A stretch of 64,000 nt of DNA from Sphingopyxis sp. (GCA_016463225.1 JAEMRT010000006.1:32917-96916), one strand, 5' to 3'. Numbered from the stretch's first letter, positions 1 to 9,678 are shown. Numbers and translations are program-made. The notes: generated by a model from the letters alone, not told the origin.

Positions 1-61
1 CTCTGCGACACCGCCTCGACCGCGCCGGCCGCCTTGTCGAGGTCGAGGCGGTGTCGCAGAG
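1..61. repeat. 20-bp perfect inverted repeat at the window edge
   Basis: Bases 1-20 are the exact reverse complement of bases 42-61, with a 21-base spacer. The right arm lies in the adaptor coding sequence. Because it sits exactly at the edge, it may be a fold-back or contig-end artefact rather than a functional hairpin. Confidence 0.6.
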
Positions 62-833
62 CGAGATCGACCGGCTGCGTGCCCGCGTCAACGCGGCAAA
101 TGCCGCGCTCGCCGGGGCCGACGCCCGCATCGCGGCGCGGTCGCTCGATGTCGAATTCACCATCGTGCGCGCGCCGCTCAGCGGCCGCATCTCGGACCGC
201 CAGATCGACGCGGGTAACCTCGTGTCGGCCGGTGATGCTGGCGGCACGTTGCTCACCACGATCAACGCGATGGACCCCATCTACTTCAGCTTCCAGGGCT
301 CCGAAGCCCTGTTCCTGAAGGCCAAGCGCGCCGCCGCCGAACAGGGCGCGACCGTCGAGGTGCGTTTGCAGGACGAAAGCGATTATCGCTGGAAGGGTCA
401 GCTCGACTTCACCGATAACGGCCTCGACCCGCGTTCGGGCACGATCCGCGCCCGCGCCAGCTTTGCCAACCGCGACATGTTCCTGACCCCCGGCATGTTC
501 GGCAACATGCGGCTGTCGACCGGCCAGACGGCGCGCGCGCTGTTGATCCCGGCGGCTGCGGTGCAGACCGATCAGGCGCGCAAGATCGTTTATGTCGTCG
601 GCAAGGACGGCACGGTCGCGGCGAAGCCTGTCGAGCTTGGCCCCGAAGTCGATGGCCTGCGCGTCATCCGCTCGGGGCTAACCCCGACCGACCGGGTCGT
701 CATCACCGGATATCAGTTCGCACGGCCCGGCACCAAGGCGGTGACCAAGGCCGGCAAAATAGCCGCGACGGCGGAGAAGTCGGCTGCCGCTGCGGTCGAA
801 CCGGTGTCGGCGCAAGCGAGCTTCACGCGGTAG
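3..833 (+). CDS. RND efflux periplasmic adaptor (MFP/HlyD-type), 5' partial
   Basis: The frame is open from base 3, so the gene starts left of the window; the GTG at 51 is an internal codon rather than the start. The visible part covers the end of the coiled-coil hairpin (about residues 15-40), the lipoyl/barrel-sandwich half (VRAPLSGRISDRQIDAGNLV), the beta-barrel and the membrane-proximal domain, which is the usual order for AcrA/MexA adaptors. It ends with an Ala-rich tail. It should link the inner-membrane pump to the outer-membrane channel, both of which follow on the same strand. Family assignment is firm; the substrate cannot be read from the sequence. Confidence 0.93.
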   Translation: MRHRLDRAGRLVEVEAVSQSEIDRLRARVNAANAALAGADARIAARSLDVEFTIVRAPLSGRISDRQIDAGNLVSAGDAGGTLLTTINAMDPIYFSFQGSEALFLKAKRAAAEQGATVEVRLQDESDYRWKGQLDFTDNGLDPRSGTIRARASFANRDMFLTPGMFGNMRLSTGQTARALLIPAAAVQTDQARKIVYVVGKDGTVAAKPVELGPEVDGLRVIRSGLTPTDRVVITGYQFARPGTKAVTKAGKIAATAEKSAAAAVEPVSAQASFTR

Positions 834-844
834 TTTACCATAGA

Positions 845-972
845 CCCCTCTCCTTCGGTTGAGGGGTCGGGGTGGGGGCTTTGCGGTGTCCCCCAAGGCC
901 GATGGCCCCCACCTCGCTGCGACCAGGAGAACGCTCCCGGGTCTCGCTGCCCCTCCCCGGAAGGAGAGAGGC
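845..972. repeat. REP-like nested palindromic intergenic element
   Basis: The gap between adaptor and pump holds two nested perfect inverted repeats: CTCTCCTTC at 848-856 with GAAGGAGAG at 960-968, and GGTGGGGGC at 871-879 with GCCCCCACC at 905-913. Such GC-rich nested palindromes resemble REP/BIME elements and may affect mRNA stability inside the operon. I inferred the class from shape only; no second copy was seen in this window. Confidence 0.5.
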
Positions 973-1006
973 TAGTCAAAACGGTTTTTCAGACAGGGGC
1001 TCTCCC

Positions 1007-4000
1007 ATGCGCCTATCCCGCTTTTTCATCGACCGGCCGATCTTTGCTGCCGTGCTCGCCGTCATCATCACCATTGTCGGTGCGGTCGCCTATATCGGCC
1101 TGCCGGTCTCGCAATATCCCGACATCGTTCCCCCGACGGTGACCGTGACCGCGACCTATCCCGGCGCCTCGGCCGAAACCGTTGCCGACACGGTGGCGGC
1201 GCCGATCGAGCAGGAAATCAATGGCGTCGACAAGATGCTCTATATGAGCAGCCAGTCGACCGGCGACGGCGTCGTGACGATCACCGCGACCTTCAAGATC
1301 GGCACCGACCTCGATGCCGCGCAGGTGCTGGTGCAGAACCGCGTCGCGATCGCAACCCCGCGCCTGCCCGAAACGGTACAGCGCCTCGGCGTCGTAACGC
1401 GCAAGACCTCGCCCGACTTCCTGTTGATCGTGAACCTCGTGTCCCCCGACAAGTCGCTCGATCGCGCCTATATCTCCAACTACGCGCTGACCCAGCTCCG
1501 CGATCGCCTCAGCCGCATCGACGGCGTCGGCGACGTGCGCCTGTTCGGCAGCCGCGACTATGCGATGCGCGTGTGGATCGACCCCGGCCGCGCGGCCGCG
1601 CTCGACCTGACCGCGGGCGAGATCGTTGCGGCGCTGCGGCGCGAGAATGTGCAGGTTGCCGCGGGTACGCTGGGCCAGCCGCCGCATGCCAATGGCAGCA
1701 GCTTCCAATTGAGCGTCGAAACGCAGGGCCGCCTGACCGATCCCAAGGATTTCGCCAATATCGTCATCCGCAGCGATGCCGACGGGCGGCAGGTCCGCGT
1801 CTCGGACGTCGCGCGCGTCGAGCTTGGCGCATCGGACTATAATTCGAACACTTATCTGTCGGGCGACCCGACGGTGATCCTCGCGACCTTTCAGCGGCCT
1901 GGATCAAATGCGCTTGCTGCAGCGCAAGCGGTCGAGGCCGAGATGGCGGCGGCATCGAAAAGCTTCCCCAAGGGCCTCGAATATCGCGTCATCTACAACC
2001 CCACCGAATTCATCGCCCAGTCGATCGATGCGGTGATGGAAACGCTGCTCGAGGCGGTATTCCTCGTGGTGATCGTCATTCTGGTGTTCCTGCAGAAATG
2101 GCGCGCCGCAATCATCCCCGTGCTGGCGATCCCGGTGTCGCTGATCGGCACCTTCGTCGTGCTCGCGGCGTTCGGCTACAGCCTCAACAACCTGTCACTG
2201 TTCGGACTGGTGCTCGCAATCGGCATCGTCGTCGACGACGCGATCGTCGTCGTCGAGAATGTCGAACGCAACCTCGAACGCGGGCTTTCCTCGCTCGAAG
2301 CCGCGCGGACATCGATGGACGAAGTGTCGGGTGCCCTTGTTGCCATCGTGCTCGTGCTTTGCGCGGTGTTCGTGCCGACCCTGTTCCTCACCGGCCTGTC
2401 GGGCGCCTTTTATCAGCAGTTCGCGGTGACGATATCGACCGCAACGATCATCTCGCTGGTCCTGTCGCTTACCCTGTCGCCTGCGCTGGCCGCGATCCTG
2501 CTCAAGCCGCATGCCCCCGCGCAGGCCGACGGATGGCTGATGGCGCGCCTTCACCGTGCCGGTGACAGCTTCAATCGCAATTTCGAGAAGATGAGCGATG
2601 GCTATGCACGCCTGACCGACCGGCTGGTGCGCGCGCCGAAAAAGATGATGATCACCTATGCCGCGCTGATCGCTGCGACCGCGGGCCTGTTCTGGGCGAC
2701 GCCGACCGGCTTCATCCCGGCGCAGGACCAGGGCTATTTCCTCGTCGTCGCCAAACTGCCCGCGGGCGCCTCGGTCGAACGCACCGATGCGGTGCTGAAA
2801 AAGGTCGCTGGCCGCGTGTTGCCGATCAAGGGCGTGCTCGGCTCGGTGATGCTCGCGGGCTTCGACGGCCCGTCGCAGACGCTCGCGCCGAACTCGGCCG
2901 CCGCCTATTTCCCGCTCAAGTCGTTCGAGGAGCGCGGGAAGCTCGGCGTCAATTTCGAGGACATCATGAATCAGGCGCGTGCGAACACGGCGGATATCAC
3001 CGAGGCGCAGATCGTCATGATCCCGCCGCCGCTGATCCAGGGGATCGGCTCGGCGGGTGGCTACCGGATGATCGTGCAGGATCGCGGCGGAAACGGCTAT
3101 GCCGCGCTTGCGAACGAAACGAACAATCTGATCGGCAAGGCGAACCAGACCCCGGGGCTCGCCAACGTCTTCACCTTCTTCGATCCGTCGAACCCGCGCG
3201 TCTATGCCGATATCGACCGGGCCAAGGCGAATATGCTCGGCATACCCCCCGAACGCGTTTTCGAAGCGCTGCAGGTCTATCTGGGGTCGGCGTTTGTCAA
3301 CGACTTCAACCTGCTCGGCCGCACCTATCGTGTGACCGCGCAGGCCGATGCCCCCTATCGCCAGACCGTCGCCGATATCGCGAACCTGCAAACACGGTCG
3401 AACAGCGGCGCGATGGTGCCGATCGGGTCGGTCGCGAATTTCGAGGACCGCACCGGACCGTACCGCGTCACGCGCTACAATCTCTTCCCCGCGGTCGAGA
3501 TCGACGGCGACACCGCCCCCGGTTCGTCGTCGGGCGCGTCGCTTACGACGATGGAAAAGCTCGCGGCGGACTCGCTGCCCGCGGGTTACGGCACCGAATG
3601 GACGGGCATCGCCTCCCAGCAAAAGGCGGCGGCGAACACCGCGGGCATCGTCTTCGCGCTCGCCGTGGTCTTCGTCTTCCTCGTACTCGCGGCCCAATAT
3701 GAAAGCCTGATGCTGCCATTGGCGATCATCTTCATCGTGCCGATGTGTCTGCTCGCGGCGATGGTCGGGGTGAATTTGCGCGGCATGGATAACAATGTGC
3801 TGACGCAGATCGGGCTGGTCGTGCTCATCGCGCTTGCGGCGAAGAATGCGATCCTGATCGTCGAATTCGCCAAGCAGGCCGAGGAACAGGATGGCCTGTC
3901 GCCGATCGAAGCCGCGGTGCGCGCCGCGCGCGACCGTCTGCGTCCGATCCTGATGACCAGCTTTGCCTTCATCCTCGGCGCGGTGCCGTTGCTGATCGCA

Positions 4001-4198
4001 AGCGGAGCGGGCGCGGAGCTCCGCCAGGCGCTCGGTACCGCGGTCTTCTTCGGGATGCTCGGAGTGACCGCGTTCGGCCTCATCTTCACCCCGACCTTCT
4101 ACGTCGTCGCACGTTCGCTCAGCCTTTGGTCGGCCGAGCGGCGCGCGCGGCGCGGGTCGGACGACCATGGGACGGCGCTGCCGGTTCCGGCGGAATAA
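1007..4198 (+). CDS. RND multidrug efflux permease, HAE1 family
   Basis: An inner-membrane proton/drug antiporter of 1063 residues, typical of AcrB/MexB. I chose the ATG at 1007 because MRLSRFFIDRPIFAAVLAVI is the canonical start; the ORF-track start at 872 would add 45 residues translated from the REP-like spacer. Two halves each show a periplasmic porter domain and a membrane bundle; the GIVVDDAIVVVEN segment in TM4 carries the paired proton-relay aspartates. The C-terminal half repeats the pattern (AAKNAILIVEFAKQ). It sits between the adaptor and outer-membrane factor genes, so all three parts of one efflux pump are encoded together. Confidence 0.96.
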   Translation: MRLSRFFIDRPIFAAVLAVIITIVGAVAYIGLPVSQYPDIVPPTVTVTATYPGASAETVADTVAAPIEQEINGVDKMLYMSSQSTGDGVVTITATFKIGTDLDAAQVLVQNRVAIATPRLPETVQRLGVVTRKTSPDFLLIVNLVSPDKSLDRAYISNYALTQLRDRLSRIDGVGDVRLFGSRDYAMRVWIDPGRAAALDLTAGEIVAALRRENVQVAAGTLGQPPHANGSSFQLSVETQGRLTDPKDFANIVIRSDADGRQVRVSDVARVELGASDYNSNTYLSGDPTVILATFQRPGSNALAAAQAVEAEMAAASKSFPKGLEYRVIYNPTEFIAQSIDAVMETLLEAVFLVVIVILVFLQKWRAAIIPVLAIPVSLIGTFVVLAAFGYSLNNLSLFGLVLAIGIVVDDAIVVVENVERNLERGLSSLEAARTSMDEVSGALVAIVLVLCAVFVPTLFLTGLSGAFYQQFAVTISTATIISLVLSLTLSPALAAILLKPHAPAQADGWLMARLHRAGDSFNRNFEKMSDGYARLTDRLVRAPKKMMITYAALIAATAGLFWATPTGFIPAQDQGYFLVVAKLPAGASVERTDAVLKKVAGRVLPIKGVLGSVMLAGFDGPSQTLAPNSAAAYFPLKSFEERGKLGVNFEDIMNQARANTADITEAQIVMIPPPLIQGIGSAGGYRMIVQDRGGNGYAALANETNNLIGKANQTPGLANVFTFFDPSNPRVYADIDRAKANMLGIPPERVFEALQVYLGSAFVNDFNLLGRTYRVTAQADAPYRQTVADIANLQTRSNSGAMVPIGSVANFEDRTGPYRVTRYNLFPAVEIDGDTAPGSSSGASLTTMEKLAADSLPAGYGTEWTGIASQQKAAANTAGIVFALAVVFVFLVLAAQYESLMLPLAIIFIVPMCLLAAMVGVNLRGMDNNVLTQIGLVVLIALAAKNAILIVEFAKQAEEQDGLSPIEAAVRAARDRLRPILMTSFAFILGAVPLLIASGAGAELRQALGTAVFFGMLGVTAFGLIFTPTFYVVARSLSLWSAERRARRGSDDHGTALPVPAE

Positions 4199-4209
4199 GG
4201 AACAAGATC

Positions 4210-5619
4210 ATGATCCTTCGCAATATCCTCACCATGGCCTCGGCGCTCGCGCTTGCCGCCTGCGCGGTCGGTCCCAACTATGCCGAGCCCAAATCTGCGT
4301 CGGCTTCCGTCGCGACCGGACCGTTCGTCTCGGCAAACAGCCCTGCCGTGTCGCTCGCTCCGGTCGCGGGCGACTGGTGGCGGCTCTACAATGATCCCGT
4401 TCTCGACGGGCTGGTCGGCGACGCGCTCGCCGCGAACACCGACGTCCGAGTCGCGGTCGCTAATATCGCCCGGGCGCGTGCATCGCTTCGCGGCGCGCGC
4501 GCCGACCGTCTGCCGCAGGGCGAGATCGGCGCCGGCGCCAACTACGGCCGCAGTCCCGAAGGCCAGCGCCCGGCCGGCGCCGACCGTGAGGATTGGGCCG
4601 TCGATGTCGGCCTGAACGTCTCGTATGAAGTCGATCTGTTCGGCCGCGTCAGCCGCTCGATCGAGGCCGCGCGCGGCGATACTGCTGCCGCCGAAGCCAA
4701 TGCCGACGCGGTGCGCGTGATCGTCGCCGCCGATACGACGCAAGCTTATGCCGATGCTGCCTCGGGGGCCGCGCGGCTCGACGTCGCGCGCCGCATCGTC
4801 GGCCTGCTCGACCAGCAGGTGAAGCTCACCGACCGGCGCAAGGAAGTCGGGATGGCGACGGGGCTCGACCTCGCGCGCATCGCGACGCTGCGCGACCAGC
4901 GGTCTGCCGACATCCCTTCCATCGAGGCCGAACGGCAGGCGGCTTTGTTTCGCCTCGCGACTCTGACCGGTCGTGCCCCCGCCGCGTTGCCCGCCATCGC
5001 TGGCGATCGCAACATCAGCCTCGAGATCACCGACCCGATCCCAGTCGGTGATGGGGCGGCGCTATTGAAGCGCCGTCCCGATATTCGCGCCGCCGAGCGC
5101 CGCCTTGCCGCCGACACCGCGCGCATCGGCGTCGCGACCGCGGACCTCTATCCGCGCATCACGCTCGGCGGGTCGGCGGGCTCGACCGGATCGGGCTTCG
5201 GCGATGTGTTCGGCGGCGGACCGATCCGCTGGCTGCTCGGGCCGCTTCTCAACTGGGCGTTCCCCAATCAGGAACCCGCGCGCGCGCGAATCGCGGCGGC
5301 CGAGGCCGATACGCAGGCGTCGCTCGCCGAATTCGACGGCACCGTGCTGCGCGCGCTCGAGGAAACCGAGACCGCGCTGTCGTCCTACGCGCGAGCGCTC
5401 GAACAGCGCCAGGCGCTACGCGCCGCGCGTGACCAGGCCGAACGCGCGGCAAGGATCGTGCGCGCCAAGCGGCAGGAAGGTGCGTCGGATTCGCTCGAAT
5501 GGCTCGACGCCGAACGCACCTTTGCCGAGACCGAGGCAGTGCTCGCGGCGCAGGACGGGCAGATTTCGCGTAAGCAAATCGCATTGTTTCGAGCACTAGC
5601 GGGCGGTTGGTCGACCTAG
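4210..5619 (+). CDS. RND efflux outer-membrane factor, NodT/OprM family lipoprotein
   Basis: A TolC-like channel of 469 residues. The ATG at 4210 is preferred over 4126 because it begins a lipoprotein signal peptide, MILRNILTMASALALAAC, whose LAAC lipobox puts the lipidated Cys near residue 18. The mature protein starts AVGPNY, as is usual in this family. Two long repeated helical regions (about 60-250 and 270-460) match the OEP duplication. It starts 11 bases after the pump stop and completes the tripartite export operon. Confidence 0.94.
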   Translation: MILRNILTMASALALAACAVGPNYAEPKSASASVATGPFVSANSPAVSLAPVAGDWWRLYNDPVLDGLVGDALAANTDVRVAVANIARARASLRGARADRLPQGEIGAGANYGRSPEGQRPAGADREDWAVDVGLNVSYEVDLFGRVSRSIEAARGDTAAAEANADAVRVIVAADTTQAYADAASGAARLDVARRIVGLLDQQVKLTDRRKEVGMATGLDLARIATLRDQRSADIPSIEAERQAALFRLATLTGRAPAALPAIAGDRNISLEITDPIPVGDGAALLKRRPDIRAAERRLAADTARIGVATADLYPRITLGGSAGSTGSGFGDVFGGGPIRWLLGPLLNWAFPNQEPARARIAAAEADTQASLAEFDGTVLRALEETETALSSYARALEQRQALRAARDQAERAARIVRAKRQEGASDSLEWLDAERTFAETEAVLAAQDGQISRKQIALFRALAGGWST

Positions 5620-5652
5620 TACATAAGGCAGGATTGCAGCCAATCCGTTCAT

Positions 5653-5673
5653 GCCCGCCAACGGGCCGTTTTT
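5653..5673 (+). terminator. Putative intrinsic terminator of the RND operon
   Basis: A short stem GCCCG-CCAA-CGGGC is followed by CGTTTTT, about 33 bases after the outer-membrane factor stop. The stem is only 5 bp, so the call is moderate. Confidence 0.5.
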
Positions 5674-6006
5674 ATCGGCGATGCTTCCGACCGCGCCAAA
5701 TGGTTACATTTGGTCGACGTGCCAGAACATAGTTGCTCCCAGCGGCCTGAACTCAACGCCGCGATTGATGGTGCTCGTCGCACCTTCGGTTGGTTCGAGG
5801 GGGGCATTGGCAGTCCCTAGCCGAGCGAGATGAATTAACCCTAATACAGGACGACCACGGTCCTAGATCGGAATGTCGCCATACGCCGAGCTAGGCTGCC
5901 GAGGATGTTCGCTGTTCACGGTTCGGGGCTAGAAGCAGACCGTCTGCTACCGGCCAGTTTACGCCGGGGGACTTTGGCAATATCGTCGAGCCGCGGTCCA
6001 CAAGCC
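5674..6006. other. Intergenic region, no gene seen
   Basis: This convergent gap between the efflux operon and the minus-strand porin holds only a 60-residue spurious ORF (5651-5833) without a ribosome site or recognisable composition. I see no RNA gene or repeat here. Confidence 0.6.
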
Positions 6007-7194
6007 CTACAGGGTAAAAGTTGCTTCGGCCCGTAGTCCGATGACTAGCGCGTCCGCGATCCCGCGCTCGGCCGAGGGATTGCGGACATAATGAACATTG
6101 GGCTGCACAGCGAGCCATGAGGCTATCAGGGCGCGATAGGTCATCTCGACCGCAATTTCAGATGAACGCGCGCCGGTTGCGGCGCGCCAGCTATCGGAGG
6201 TGAAGGCAGCCGACAAGGCAATGCCGAACTCGTCTTCGTCGCGCCCCGGAAGCCAGCCGCTGAACTTGATCCCGCCCCCGGCGAAGCGGTCGAACATGTT
6301 AAAGCGGCCGCTCGCGGTTCCGAGTCGAAGAAACCCGTCTATCCGAGCGCCCGATTTTTCGAGCAGAGGCAGCTCGGCCCGCACATATGTTCCGGCGTTC
6401 CCGCCATCGGCGCCCTGGCCGTCGTTGCGGTCGAAGTCCGCGGTATAGCGCCAATGGCCCAACAGCAGCTTGCCACCCCCGAGCGGCGCCTGCACTTCGC
6501 CGACGAGCAGGGCGCCGTCGCCATGGCCAAGCTTGATTGTCGTGCGCGAAGGATGCGCAGGATCGCCGGGAACGCCGTCGAGGACAGCGGCGCGAACGGT
6601 CCAGCCTTCGGCGGGCGTGACCGCGAGCCGCGCGGCGAGCGAGGTCGAGGGAAAGATCGAGGGGCCGTTCTGGCCGCTCTGGGCGAAGTCCGTGCCAATT
6701 CCGTTGGGGCTGCTGACGAACAGACCGGCGGCGTCGAGTGCGTCGAACTCGGAGTTCAGATCGTAGAGGCCGACGCGCAGCGAGAGTTGGTCGCTGATCT
6801 TCTGGTCGATCCATGCTTCGTAAAGGCGCAGCGCCGAGGTTCCGGTTTCGATATTGCTTACGGCCTGGGTGTCGCCGACTAGGTCGCTGATCGATTTTCC
6901 GTTGTTGTACAGGCCGTAGACATGCACGTGCGCGCCCTCCCAGCCGACAAGTTCTTCCATATTGGCCTCGAGCACGATGTCGAGATTGTCGAGGTAGCGT
7001 GTCCCGCGCCGCAGCCCGCCCGCAGCGTTGCCGATCACTTCGCCGGTATAGGTGAATTGCAAAAGGAGAGGGTCACGCGTCTCGTCGATCTGTGTCGACG
7101 CGTGGGTGTGGCCGTGCGGTTGATAGCCTGTTTTGGGCGGGATGGGCGCGTCTTCGCCAGCGGCGGCGAGCATCAGGGCGGAAATCAGCGTCAT
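6007..7194 (-). CDS. OprB-like carbohydrate-selective porin family protein
   Basis: A probable outer-membrane beta-barrel of 395 residues. The start at 7194 (MTLISALMLAAAGEDAP, a short signal peptide) overlaps the upstream stop in an ATGA arrangement, which supports it over the track start at 7233. The first mature residues include a His-rich patch (PHGHTHAST). The body is rich in alternating strands and ends in an aromatic/hydrophobic ATFTL as expected for barrel assembly. It is translationally coupled to the preceding porin-like gene. The OprB assignment comes from overall style (GDTQAVSNIE, LYEAWIDQ); the solute is unknown. Confidence 0.75.
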   Translation of the reverse strand: MTLISALMLAAAGEDAPIPPKTGYQPHGHTHASTQIDETRDPLLLQFTYTGEVIGNAAGGLRRGTRYLDNLDIVLEANMEELVGWEGAHVHVYGLYNNGKSISDLVGDTQAVSNIETGTSALRLYEAWIDQKISDQLSLRVGLYDLNSEFDALDAAGLFVSSPNGIGTDFAQSGQNGPSIFPSTSLAARLAVTPAEGWTVRAAVLDGVPGDPAHPSRTTIKLGHGDGALLVGEVQAPLGGGKLLLGHWRYTADFDRNDGQGADGGNAGTYVRAELPLLEKSGARIDGFLRLGTASGRFNMFDRFAGGGIKFSGWLPGRDEDEFGIALSAAFTSDSWRAATGARSSEIAVEMTYRALIASWLAVQPNVHYVRNPSAERGIADALVIGLRAEATFTL

Positions 7195-8471
7195 AAGGTC
7201 ACCGTGAAAGCAAGGCGGATACGGTCGAGCCAATCCGATGATGGCAGCGCGCCGGCATAGGCGCGATCGAGCGGGCGGTAATGATACCAGAGCAGGTCGA
7301 CCTGGAGTTTCGACGCGGGCACGTATGAAAGCCCAAGTCCGTGCAGCCGGTAATTGGTCGACAGGTCGATATTGTCGTGGCTGAACGCCGCGAGCACCGC
7401 GTCCACCTCGACTTCCGAGAAATTATAGGCGATGCGGACGTCGCCGGGGCTGGCGGTGCGGCCCGCTGCGAGTTCGAGGTTGAAGGCGGTATCGCCGGGC
7501 ACCGCGGCGCCAACGTTGCGCACAAAGTCAGCGGTCAAGGTCACCGGCCAGCGCGCCGAGCCGGTCCAGCCGATCGAGCCGATGCCCTCGACCAGGTGGA
7601 AGTCTGAAAGGTAGCGGCCGCTCGCGAGCAGGTTGCCCCGGAAGTCGCCGGCGTCGGCGCCCGCGGCCGAGCCGAGGCGGTAATGATAATAGCTGCCGGT
7701 CAATCCGACCTTGACCTGGTCCGACACCGGCGCGGCAAAGGCAAGCTGGCCGCCGAGCATGTCGCTGTCGCGCGCGACCGCGGCTTCGTCGATCACGAAC
7801 CAGATACCGCGCGCATCGAGCTTCGCCTGGCCGAGCGGCGCGGTGTAGGTAACGGCTACCCCCTGCGGTGATACGTCGCTGTCCCACAGCATGTCGGTGC
7901 GCTGAATGATCTGCGGGAACTTGCCAGCGTAAGCGGTGAGCCCGCCGCTGCGATAGCGGATCCACGCCTGATCCAGCGCGACAGGGAAATCATCGGCGAA
8001 GTTGCCGAGCGCGACGTCGGTCGAGTTGGGATCGTCGGGATCGCCGGTGACGATCTGGGTGCCGACCGCGATGCTGTCGCCGACCGTGTATGTCGCGCGC
8101 AGCCTTGCGCGCACCGCGGTACGCGACCGGTCGCGGCCATTGACGCGATTCCATTCCTGCCGCACCCGCATGTCGCCGCCGACGTCGAGGCCGCGGACCT
8201 GCACGGCCGCCGATGGCGGCGGCACGGCGGCAAGGGGTGGCGCGAGCGTATGCGGCGCGGTGGATGTCGGTGCGGGACGCGTCGGCGTCGCCGGGGACGT
8301 GACCTGCCGCAACAATTCGGACTGTGCAGTCACCAGCGCTTCCAGTTCGGCGATACGCTGGTCCTGCGCGGCAAGCCGATGCTCGAGCGCATCGAGACGG
8401 CTATCCTGGGCATGGGCGACGGGTGCGCAGGCCAGCATGGCCGCGGTGAGCGGCAGCGAACGGATCCGCAT
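7191..8471 (-). CDS. Putative porin with N-terminal coiled coil
   Basis: An exported protein of about 426 residues. I use the ATG at 8471 (MRIRSLPLTAAMLACAPVAHAQ, a clear Sec signal peptide); a GTG at 8483 is in frame. After the signal comes a heptad-like segment (RLDALEHRLAAQDQRIAEL, about 25-55), a Pro/Thr/Ala linker, then a long strand-rich region suggesting a barrel. The coiled coil is typical of putative porins that trimerise at the periplasmic face. It lies 4 bases after the PepSY gene and overlaps the next porin gene, so PepSY, porin and porin probably form one operon. Confidence 0.75.
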   Translation of the reverse strand: MRIRSLPLTAAMLACAPVAHAQDSRLDALEHRLAAQDQRIAELEALVTAQSELLRQVTSPATPTRPAPTSTAPHTLAPPLAAVPPPSAAVQVRGLDVGGDMRVRQEWNRVNGRDRSRTAVRARLRATYTVGDSIAVGTQIVTGDPDDPNSTDVALGNFADDFPVALDQAWIRYRSGGLTAYAGKFPQIIQRTDMLWDSDVSPQGVAVTYTAPLGQAKLDARGIWFVIDEAAVARDSDMLGGQLAFAAPVSDQVKVGLTGSYYHYRLGSAAGADAGDFRGNLLASGRYLSDFHLVEGIGSIGWTGSARWPVTLTADFVRNVGAAVPGDTAFNLELAAGRTASPGDVRIAYNFSEVEVDAVLAAFSHDNIDLSTNYRLHGLGLSYVPASKLQVDLLWYHYRPLDRAYAGALPSSDWLDRIRLAFTVTL

Positions 8472-8475
8472 GGCG

Positions 8476-9564
8476 CTAGTCACTGGCGCGGGGTTTGCGT
8501 CGTTTTATCCACAATAATCCCCCGGCCACGATCATCGTGACCAGCCACAGGCCAATCGCGATCGACAGCAGGCGCCCGGCAAGACCCCCAGCTTCGCCCG
8601 TGTGGATCGGGAACAGCGCGCTCATGAACGCGCGTGCCGGTTCGGCCTCCGCGATGGGATATATGCCGCGAATCGATCCGTTATTGGCATTCACCATGAC
8701 GACGCTGGCGCCATAGGCGCGGCGGATCTCGTCGGGAGCGCGGACACGAAAGCGATAGGTGGCGTCTTCGTCGACAGGCCACGCCGCCTGCGTCAACGTG
8801 CTTCCCGGGACCGCCTTAAGTGCGGCGGTCGCAGCGGCGGCAAAACCTATCGGCGTCCCTGCGGGTGGATTGTCGGGAAGCGATACCGGCGCTGCGCCGA
8901 TCAGCGCGCCGAAACCATCTTCAAATTTCATGATCGTGCCTGTCGCGGCAATGATCAGGGCCGGGATGACAGCCCACAGCCCGACGGCGCGATGCCAGCT
9001 GTAGAGACGAGCGGTAACAGGACCGCGCGTGGCGGGAGTGAGCGCGCGGCGCCATGTCCCGCGCTTCGGCCATGCCGCGAGCAGTCCGAGCAGCAGGTTC
9101 GAGCAAAGCAGGATGCCACTGATCGATACGATCCAGCTGCCCCACGATCCGAGCAGATCGTGGTGGAAGCCGACGAGGAATCCCATGACATCGCCATCAT
9201 TTTCGCCCGGCGTGTCGATGACCGTGCCGTCGCCGAGGATACGAACCTTGCGGCTGTCGCCCGCCTTGTCCTCCAGATAGATGATGTAGCGGTCGGCAAG
9301 GCCGGCGGACGTCCAAATCGTCGTGACCCGGTCGCCGCTGCCCCGCGGTGCGAGCGCGTCGAGCCGCTGTTCGATTGCTGCGATATCGGTTGGACGATGG
9401 AGCGCGGAAATCGAGCGATCGGTAATTTCCCAGTGGAAAACGATCAGGATTCCCGTGATCGCCTGTAGCAGCCAGAAGATCGCGGCGCCCAGGCTTAGCC
9501 AGCGGTGCAGGGTCAGAACCGGGCGGCGCAGCCCGGGCCGGGCAGGTGGGGCAGGTGCGGTCAT
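8476..9564 (-). CDS. PepSY-associated TM domain protein (PiuB-like)
   Basis: A 362-residue inner-membrane protein with about four membrane spans: near 18-40 (LSLGAAIFWLLQAITGILIVF), 135-160, 190-210 and a C-terminal span at 330-352. The large periplasmic stretch between spans 1 and 2 and the one near 215-320 fit the PepSY_TM family, often iron-regulated and next to siderophore receptors, as here. The start is preceded by GGAAAG. A candidate MocR-type operator sits 33-66 bases upstream, after a terminator that separates it from the receptor gene. A role in reductive iron release is a family-based inference. Confidence 0.85.
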   Translation of the reverse strand: MTAPAPPARPGLRRPVLTLHRWLSLGAAIFWLLQAITGILIVFHWEITDRSISALHRPTDIAAIEQRLDALAPRGSGDRVTTIWTSAGLADRYIIYLEDKAGDSRKVRILGDGTVIDTPGENDGDVMGFLVGFHHDLLGSWGSWIVSISGILLCSNLLLGLLAAWPKRGTWRRALTPATRGPVTARLYSWHRAVGLWAVIPALIIAATGTIMKFEDGFGALIGAAPVSLPDNPPAGTPIGFAAAATAALKAVPGSTLTQAAWPVDEDATYRFRVRAPDEIRRAYGASVVMVNANNGSIRGIYPIAEAEPARAFMSALFPIHTGEAGGLAGRLLSIAIGLWLVTMIVAGGLLWIKRRKPRASD

Positions 9565-9596
9565 GCTTTCCGGTTTCGCGACTTTGTTCGGTCCTC

Positions 9597-9630
9597 AAAA
9601 CATCCAGCTTTTGACTATTTGAAGGGTCCA
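9597..9630 (-). promoter_or_regulatory. Shared motif copy 1 (TTGGACCC-N17-TGGATGTTTT)
   Basis: Read on the minus strand, the two blocks TGGACCC and TGGATGTTTT are 17 bases apart, upstream of the PepSY gene. The same two-block arrangement precedes two other minus-strand units at 11988 and 14273. Confidence 0.6.
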
Positions 9631-9641
9631 AGCGAAAAGGA

Positions 9642-9678
9642 GGCAAAGAAATGGCCCGGCTGTCGCCAGCCGGGCCAT
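9642..9678 (-). terminator. Intrinsic terminator of the TonB receptor gene
   Basis: A perfect 11-bp stem (ATGGCCCGGCT / AGCCGGGCCAT, 6-base loop) lies 27 bases past the receptor stop and is followed on the minus strand by TTTCTTTGCC. Confidence 0.75.

Noticed and set aside
2195-4168. 657-residue minus-strand ORF
   Set aside because: It is antisense to the RND pump, Arg/His-rich, and lacks any family motif: a GC-rich codon shadow.
5651-5833. 60-residue plus-strand ORF after the efflux operon
   Set aside because: No ribosome site, overlaps the putative terminator, composition unlike neighbours.
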